A stretch of DNA of 64,000 nt, from positions 2,666,001-2,730,000 of the forward strand of contig CP166298.1 of assembly GCA_041281825.1 (NCBI GenBank), written 5' to 3'. Position 1 is the first letter of the stretch. Every line of letters begins with the position of its first letter. A program made the translations under genes and the position numbers. Source of the DNA: Paenibacillus_D tarimensis_A. Its GTDB lineage: Bacteria; Bacillota; Bacilli; Paenibacillales; Paenibacillaceae. Positions 59,804 through 64,000 of the stretch are shown here, piece after piece. The notes beneath the pieces were generated by a model that was given only the letters and a program-made list of their open reading frames with translations, ran no database searches and was not told the DNA's origin.

Positions 59804-60505
59804 ATGAATAACAGGCGTATTCTTATTGTCGACGATGACCGGGAAATTGCGGAATTAATTGAAATCTATTTAAAGAACGAGGGCTTTGAAACGGCGAAAG
59901 CGCATCATGGCGAAGAAGCGCTGGAGAAGCTGACAACCGAAACGTTTCATCTCGTTGTGCTCGATATTATGATGCCGAAGATCGACGGGCTGGAGGTGTG
60001 CCGGACAATCCGCAGGGATCAGGCCGTTCCGATTCTGATGTTAAGCGCCAAAGCGGAGGATATGGATAAAATTATGGGTTTGATGACCGGGGCGGACGAT
60101 TATATGGTTAAGCCGTTTAATCCGCTCGAGCTGGTCGCCCGAATCAAGTCTCTGCTGCGAAGGTCTTACCAGTATAACCAGCCGGTAAGCCAGCCGGCTA
60201 ATAAGGATTCCTCCATTCGGATTGGTGCGCTTCGCATCGATAAATTCACACACACGGTAGAGGCGGAAGGAAAGCCGCTTCATCTGACGTCTACCGAGTT
60301 CGGCATTTTGCATTTGCTTGCGAGCCATCCGGGCCGCGTATTCAGCGCGGAGGAAATATTTCAGCATGTCTGGAAGGAAAAATATTTTGAATCAAACAAC
60401 ACGGTAATGGTCCATATCAGCAAGCTTCGCGACAAGCTGGAACATGAGCTTGGCGATAAGCTGATTATGACGGTGTGGGGGGTTGGCTATAAAATTGAAG
60501 GGTAA
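59804..60505 (+). CDS. OmpR/PhoB-family response regulator (VanR-like)
   Basis: 233 residues: a receiver domain with the acidic pocket ILIVDDD, phospho-acceptor Asp54 in VVLDIMMPK and Lys in MVKPFNPLELVARI, then a C-terminal winged helix (about 135-232, HLTSTEFGILHLLASHPGRV). It pairs with the overlapping kinase gene. VanR-like by overall resemblance, though no van ligase genes are present and targets are unknown. Start ATG with GAAGGAGC upstream. Confidence 0.92.
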   Translation: MNNRRILIVDDDREIAELIEIYLKNEGFETAKAHHGEEALEKLTTETFHLVVLDIMMPKIDGLEVCRTIRRDQAVPILMLSAKAEDMDKIMGLMTGADDYMVKPFNPLELVARIKSLLRRSYQYNQPVSQPANKDSSIRIGALRIDKFTHTVEAEGKPLHLTSTEFGILHLLASHPGRVFSAEEIFQHVWKEKYFESNNTVMVHISKLRDKLEHELGDKLIMTVWGVGYKIEG

Positions 60506-61583
60506 CGTTACGGCAGGTATGATGATCCGTTTCCTAGGCAATATTGTGGTCAGTTCGATCCTTGCGGTCATTTTCGTTTTTGTATGTGTTTTCGCCGGGG
60601 CAGTTACGAGTCAGGTGTTCCCGATAGTCGGGAGGATCGGAAACGGTTTATACAGCACATTCCAAGAAATGTTCTTTATTGCCGCCTGGTTCTTCTTTTT
60701 TATTGTGATCCTCGTTCTCCTGCAATGGAGGAGGTTTCGCTATTTCGGCGAACTGAGCGAAGCGGTAATGCATATCGCCGAAGGTAACTTCGAGCATAAG
60801 GTGCCGGTGAAGCAGCGAAATGAACTGGGCGATTTGGCGATTTTCACGAACCGTTTTGTTGAACAGCTGAAGAAGTCTTTGGATGACGAGCGCCGCGCCG
60901 AACAAACCAAAAACGAACTGATCACGAACGTGTCCCATGATTTGCGTACGCCGCTTACATCCATCATCGGATATCTGGGACTGATCGAACAGGACCGTTA
61001 CCGGGACGAGGTCGAGCTTCGCCACTATACCCAGGTCGCTTATGAAAAGTCGCAGCGGTTAAACGTACTTATTAATGACTTGTTCGAATATACGCGGATG
61101 CGGCACGATTCGATACCGATGCGAACCGTAAATCTCAATTTGGTGGAGCTGCTTGGCCAACTGCTGGAGCAATACAGGCTGCCGCTGAAGCAAGCAGGGT
61201 TGACCGGAGAGCTTCATGCGGCAGAGCCGCGCCTGACAGTGAACGGAGACCCGAATAAATTGGTCAGGGTATTTGAAAATTTGCTGTCCAACGCAATGAA
61301 TTACGGACGTGCGGGCAAGAAGGTGGATATTTATATACATCGTGAAGGAGCAGCGGCGGTAGTCGAGGTGGCCAATTACGGCGAGCAGATTCCGGAAGTC
61401 GACCTTCCTTATTTGTTCGACCGGTTCTACCGGGTGGATAAGTCCAGGACCGAGCATAGCGGAGGCTCCGGGCTCGGTCTGGCCATAGCCAAAAGCATCG
61501 TTGAGAAGCACGGCGGGACGATATCGGTTTCGAGCGGAGACGACGTGACTGCGTTTCAAGTAAAATTGCCGATCATATTCTAA
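60495..61583 (+). CDS. Sensor histidine kinase (VanS-like)
   Basis: About 362 residues. Two N-terminal membrane segments flank a short extracytoplasmic loop (about 25 residues), so it probably senses a membrane or envelope signal. A HAMP-like linker precedes the DHp helix with His148 in ITNVSHDLRTPLTSIIGYL. ATPase boxes N (NLLSNAMNYG), F (YLFDRFYRVD) and G (GGSGLGLAIAKSIVEKHGG) are complete. Start uncertain: TTG 60495 (11-base overlap with the regulator), TTG 60483 or ATG 60519. A terminator follows. Confidence 0.9.
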   Translation: MKGNVTAGMMIRFLGNIVVSSILAVIFVFVCVFAGAVTSQVFPIVGRIGNGLYSTFQEMFFIAAWFFFFIVILVLLQWRRFRYFGELSEAVMHIAEGNFEHKVPVKQRNELGDLAIFTNRFVEQLKKSLDDERRAEQTKNELITNVSHDLRTPLTSIIGYLGLIEQDRYRDEVELRHYTQVAYEKSQRLNVLINDLFEYTRMRHDSIPMRTVNLNLVELLGQLLEQYRLPLKQAGLTGELHAAEPRLTVNGDPNKLVRVFENLLSNAMNYGRAGKKVDIYIHREGAAAVVEVANYGEQIPEVDLPYLFDRFYRVDKSRTEHSGGSGLGLAIAKSIVEKHGGTISVSSGDDVTAFQVKLPIIF

Positions 61584-61588
61584 CTGGA

Positions 61589-61614
61589 ACAGCCGTGTCG
61601 TACGGCTGTTTTTT
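61589..61614 (+). terminator. Intrinsic terminator after the kinase gene
   Basis: ACAGCCGT / ACGGCTGT perfect 8-bp stem with a 5-base loop and a T6 run. Confidence 0.85.
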
Positions 61615-61772
61615 GTGTAAAGTAACTGGATCAAGTATCAAAGAGATACGTTTTCCGGGCTTCTTTAACGTATCTTAAGAAAAAATTATGATTTGGTTAC
61701 GTAGATTTTAAACTGAGACCGTTACAATCATTACTATATTGAGTTATCACCAATGATTGCGGGGGAAAAGGA

Positions 61773-61952
61773 ATGAGACGGTTAGTCATTGTAATGATTA
61801 TACTAGTAGTCGGACTTTGGATATACGGAAAGCTGGAAACAGCGAAAGCGAGCGCAAATCAAGGGCAATCCGCAAAAGCAGCCGCTTCGCTGCTGCTGAA
61901 CGCGGGTAACGGCGAGGTGCTGCATGAAGAAAATGCCGATGTACCGCTTTGA
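61773..61952 (+). pseudogene. 59-codon frame resembling the N-terminus of a D-Ala-D-Ala carboxypeptidase
   Basis: ATG 61773 with AAAAGGA upstream. The product has a hydrophobic signal segment (about 4-18) and then SAKAAASLLLNAGNGEVLHE and ENADVPL before TGA. In serine DD-carboxypeptidases this segment directly precedes the catalytic SxxK motif, so the stop removes the whole catalytic domain. In the bases that follow I see no continuation in frame. It is either a decayed gene or a small secreted/anchored protein that kept only this part. It sits just after a VanRS-like pair, where carboxypeptidase genes are often found. Confidence 0.55.
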
Positions 61953-61970
61953 AGGAGGACGGGATTCGCG

Positions 61971-62201
61971 ATGGATTTCAAAGATAAGATCAGTATTCTA
62001 AAAGCATATGAGATCGAATGTTACCGGATCTGCGTTTATCTGCTCGGAGACAACCGGCCGGCAAGCATAGCCGCTGAGGAAACGATGGTGGATCTGTTCA
62101 AGAGCGAGTCCTTCTGGCAGGCAGATGAAGAGCAAAGACGGAAACTGCTTCAGCGGTTTGCCGTATCCCGTTCCTTGCAGGCGCGTAAACAAGCGGTTTA
62201 A
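61971..62201 (+). CDS. Small protein of unknown function, possibly sigma-factor-like
   Basis: 76 residues (MDFKDKISILKAYEIECYRI...), with GAAGGAGGACGGG upstream and 18 bases from the preceding mini-gene. I do not recognise a family with certainty. The pattern of a helix with YRICVYLLGDN, then an AEETMVDLFKSE helix and FW, is reminiscent of region 2 of ECF sigma factors (YRYLGN..AEEAVQETFLRAW), but region 4 is absent. No membrane segment. Confidence 0.6.
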   Translation: MDFKDKISILKAYEIECYRICVYLLGDNRPASIAAEETMVDLFKSESFWQADEEQRRKLLQRFAVSRSLQARKQAV

Positions 62202-62288
62202 CGGTGCTGCCGGCCGTATTGTCAAACCGAACATTGTTGAGGTAAAATAATGCGGTGAAAACAAGGGGGAAGGGGATGAATTGAAGTC

Positions 62289-64000
62289 ATGTTTAAGCTC
62301 CCGATCGACAGCGTGATTCCCGAACTAAAAGCGCAATTATCCCGGCGCCTGTCCGCCGTCCTTATTGCCGATCCCGGCGCAGGGAAAACGACAAGGGTAC
62401 CGCTTACGCTGATGCATGAAGCCTGGCTTTCCGGCCAGAAGATTCTTATGCTGGAACCGCGCCGTTTAGCGGCACGGTCGGCTGCGAAGTATATGGCCGC
62501 TTCGATCGGTGAACAGACGGGCGATACGGTCGGTTATCGGGTACGGATGGACAGCAGAACCGGACCGCGCACACGAATCGAAGTCGTAACCGAAGGCATA
62601 TTGACCAGGATGCTGCAAAGCGATCCGGCCCTTGAGGGGGTCGGATTAGTTATTTTTGACGAGTTTCATGAACGGAGCGTCCACACCGACCTTGGGCTTG
62701 CGCTTTGTTTGCAGACGCAGCAGATACTGCGGGATGATCTGAGAATTCTGGTCATGTCGGCGACAATGGATGGAGGTCCAGTCGCAGCTCTTCTTGGCGG
62801 GGCGCCAATCATCAGAAGCGAAGGCAGAGCTTATCCGGTTCGAACCGTTTACGCACGATCCCGGGCAGGAGAGCGGTTCGAAACAGCTGCAGCGGCGACG
62901 GCAGCGCAAGCCTATGCGGAAGTTCCGGAAGGAGACGTGCTCGTCTTTCTTCCGGGAGCGGGCGAAATCAACAAAGTAACCCGGGAACTAAGCAGGTTGC
63001 AGCTGCAAGGAGCGCCGGTTATCGTTCCACTCTACGGAAGCATGCCGCTTGAAGCTCAAGATGCCGCCATCATGCCAAGCAAGGAAGGGAAGCGTAAAAT
63101 CGTTCTCGCGACATCGATTGCGGAAACCAGCCTGACGGTGGAAGGGGTCCGAATCGTCGTTGACGGAGGGAAGATGAGAGTGCCGAGATTCTCGGCTCGT
63201 ACCGGAATGACCCGACTGGAAACGGTAACGGTATCAAGGGCCTCTGCCGACCAGCGGCGGGGACGTGCCGGCAGAACGGCTCCGGGTGTATGCTACCGGT
63301 TATGGACCGAGGAAGAAGACCGTATGCTTCCACCTGCCGGCATCCCGGAAATAATGGATACCGATCTGGCCCCGTTAGCATTGGAATTGTGCGCGTGGGG
63401 AGTTGCGGACCCGAGCGAGTTAAAGTGGCTCAATCCGCCTCCCGCTGCAGCTTACCGACAAGCCATCCAGCTGCTGTCTCAACTGAACGCAGTTGACAGC
63501 AACGGCAGGCTTACGGAACATGGCAAACAGATGGCTTCGATCGGCGGACATCCGAGACTGATACATATGCTTCTTCGATCCGCTTCATCCGGGAACACGG
63601 CCACCGCTTGCCGGCTTGCAGCGCTTCTGAGCGAACGGGACATGCTGCGGAAGGAGCAAGGCCGGGCAGAGGCCGACCTCCGTCTCCGCCTCGAAGCGCT
63701 TGAAGGAGCCGTTATTCCCGGCTATTCCGTCGATCCTGCATTACGCGGCAGAATCTTGGCCGAAGCGGATCGGTTGCAGCAATCGGTACGGAGGGGAAAA
63801 CTACCGGTCTCCCCGGATTGTGCAGGGCTGCTGCTTGCTTATGCATACCCGGACAGGATTGCCAAACGAAGGTCTGACGGCAGGTTTCTGCTGCAGAACG
63901 GGCGCGGGGCATATCTAAGGGAAATGCAGCCGTTATCGAAAGCCGATTATATTGTTGCTGCGGAATTGGACGACGAAGGTACGGAAAGCCGTATATTGCT
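62289..64000 (+). CDS. hrpB: ATP-dependent helicase HrpB, 3' end outside window
   Basis: DEAH-type helicase, open to the window end with 570 codons visible (family members are about 800-850 residues). Motifs: Walker A DPGAGKTT (about 28-35), LEPRRLAARSAA (Ia), DEFHERS (II, about 124), VMSATMDG (III), ATSIAETSLTVEGV (V) and QRRGRAGRTAPGVCYRLW (VI), then the helicase-associated region. Cellular role poorly defined. Start ATG 62289 (MFKLPIDSVIPEL); the ribosome site AAGGGG is rather distant (about 13 bases). Confidence 0.92.
   Translation, partial: MFKLPIDSVIPELKAQLSRRLSAVLIADPGAGKTTRVPLTLMHEAWLSGQKILMLEPRRLAARSAAKYMAASIGEQTGDTVGYRVRMDSRTGPRTRIEVVTEGILTRMLQSDPALEGVGLVIFDEFHERSVHTDLGLALCLQTQQILRDDLRILVMSATMDGGPVAALLGGAPIIRSEGRAYPVRTVYARSRAGERFETAAAATAAQAYAEVPEGDVLVFLPGAGEINKVTRELSRLQLQGAPVIVPLYGSMPLEAQDAAIMPSKEGKRKIVLATSIAETSLTVEGVRIVVDGGKMRVPRFSARTGMTRLETVTVSRASADQRRGRAGRTAPGVCYRLWTEEEDRMLPPAGIPEIMDTDLAPLALELCAWGVADPSELKWLNPPPAAAYRQAIQLLSQLNAVDSNGRLTEHGKQMASIGGHPRLIHMLLRSASSGNTATACRLAALLSERDMLRKEQGRAEADLRLRLEALEGAVIPGYSVDPALRGRILAEADRLQQSVRRGKLPVSPDCAGLLLAYAYPDRIAKRRSDGRFLLQNGRGAYLREMQPLSKADYIVAAELDDEGTESRIL

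Noticed and set aside
59804..61583. Glycopeptide-resistance (van) cluster
   Set aside because: Only the regulator and sensor resemble VanRS; there is no vanH, ligase or vanX gene nearby, and the VanW-family gene is 12 kb away in another unit.
1..64000. Mobile elements, prophage, CRISPR arrays, toxin-antitoxin or defence islands
   Set aside because: No transposase, integrase, spaced direct repeats, phage structural or defence genes were seen; base composition and codon style look uniform.

Overview
The window is an uninterrupted piece of chromosome from an endospore-forming Firmicute, most likely a Paenibacillus or close relative (family Paenibacillaceae). This rests on gene order and content. 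The run pnp, ylxY, mlpA, dpaAB, asd, dapG, dapA, rnjB, tepA, spoIIIE, ymfF/H/I/J/K, rodZ, pgsA, cinA, recA, rny, ymdB, spoVS, miaB, ricA is the Bacillus subtilis order with substitutions (dut where ymxH would be; yajQ, rimO, recX, an M19 dipeptidase, korAB and pduL added). Spore genes (dpaAB, sleB, spoVS, spoIIIE), Bacillus-type promoters (sigma-A, sigma-E, sigma-K, sigma-H), a LexA/DinR-type SOS box and frequent TTG/GTG starts with strong AGGAGG sites all agree. I saw no insertion sequence, prophage, CRISPR array or rRNA.

Layout. 1-9.95 kb: RNA decay (pnp), a sporulation polysaccharide-deacetylase-like protein, an M16 peptidase, dUTPase, then the dipicolinate/diaminopimelate module (dpaA-dpaB-asd-dapG-dapA). 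10-16.8 kb: RNase J2, TepA, YlzJ, the SpoIIIE/FtsK translocase, cortex-lytic SleB. 16.9-25 kb: ymfF-ymfH-ymfI (EF-P modification-associated), ymfJ, ymfK, rodZ, yajQ, rimO, pgsA. 25-32 kb: cinA, SOS-controlled recA with a long structured leader, recX, rny, ymdB, spoVS. 32-38.8 kb: dipeptidase, korAB, pduL, miaB, ricA. 38.8-42 kb: bioY facing away from an ECF ATPase gene and an ATPase-permease fusion gene, with a BirA-like operator between them. 42-48 kb: MFS transporter (minus strand), signal peptidase I, CNNM/CBS membrane protein, undecaprenyl-diphosphatase, VanW-family protein, YbjQ-family protein, rhodanese. 48.2-58.5 kb: a cobalamin riboswitch and a ten-gene operon for corrinoid uptake (btuFCD) and nucleotide-loop assembly (cobT, cobU, cbiB, cobS, cobD, cbiP, cobC). 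58.5-59.6 kb, minus strand: tRNA-Asp(GUC), an intrinsic terminator, then gluQ, whose enzyme acts on that tRNA. 59.8-64 kb: a two-component system, a 59-codon frame resembling only the start of a D-Ala-D-Ala carboxypeptidase, a small unknown gene and the 5' part of hrpB.

Most of the window is conserved housekeeping and sporulation sequence. The novelty is mainly in small elements: a 25-codon reading frame between the cobalamin riboswitch and a terminator; the tRNA-Asp/gluQ arrangement; the probable biotin-ECF locus with a fused ATPase-permease; the carboxypeptidase-like mini-gene; the recA leader; a multi-hairpin element between pgsA and cinA; a 21-nt exact repeat shared by two intergenic regions; and a His-rich N-terminal extension on RicA.
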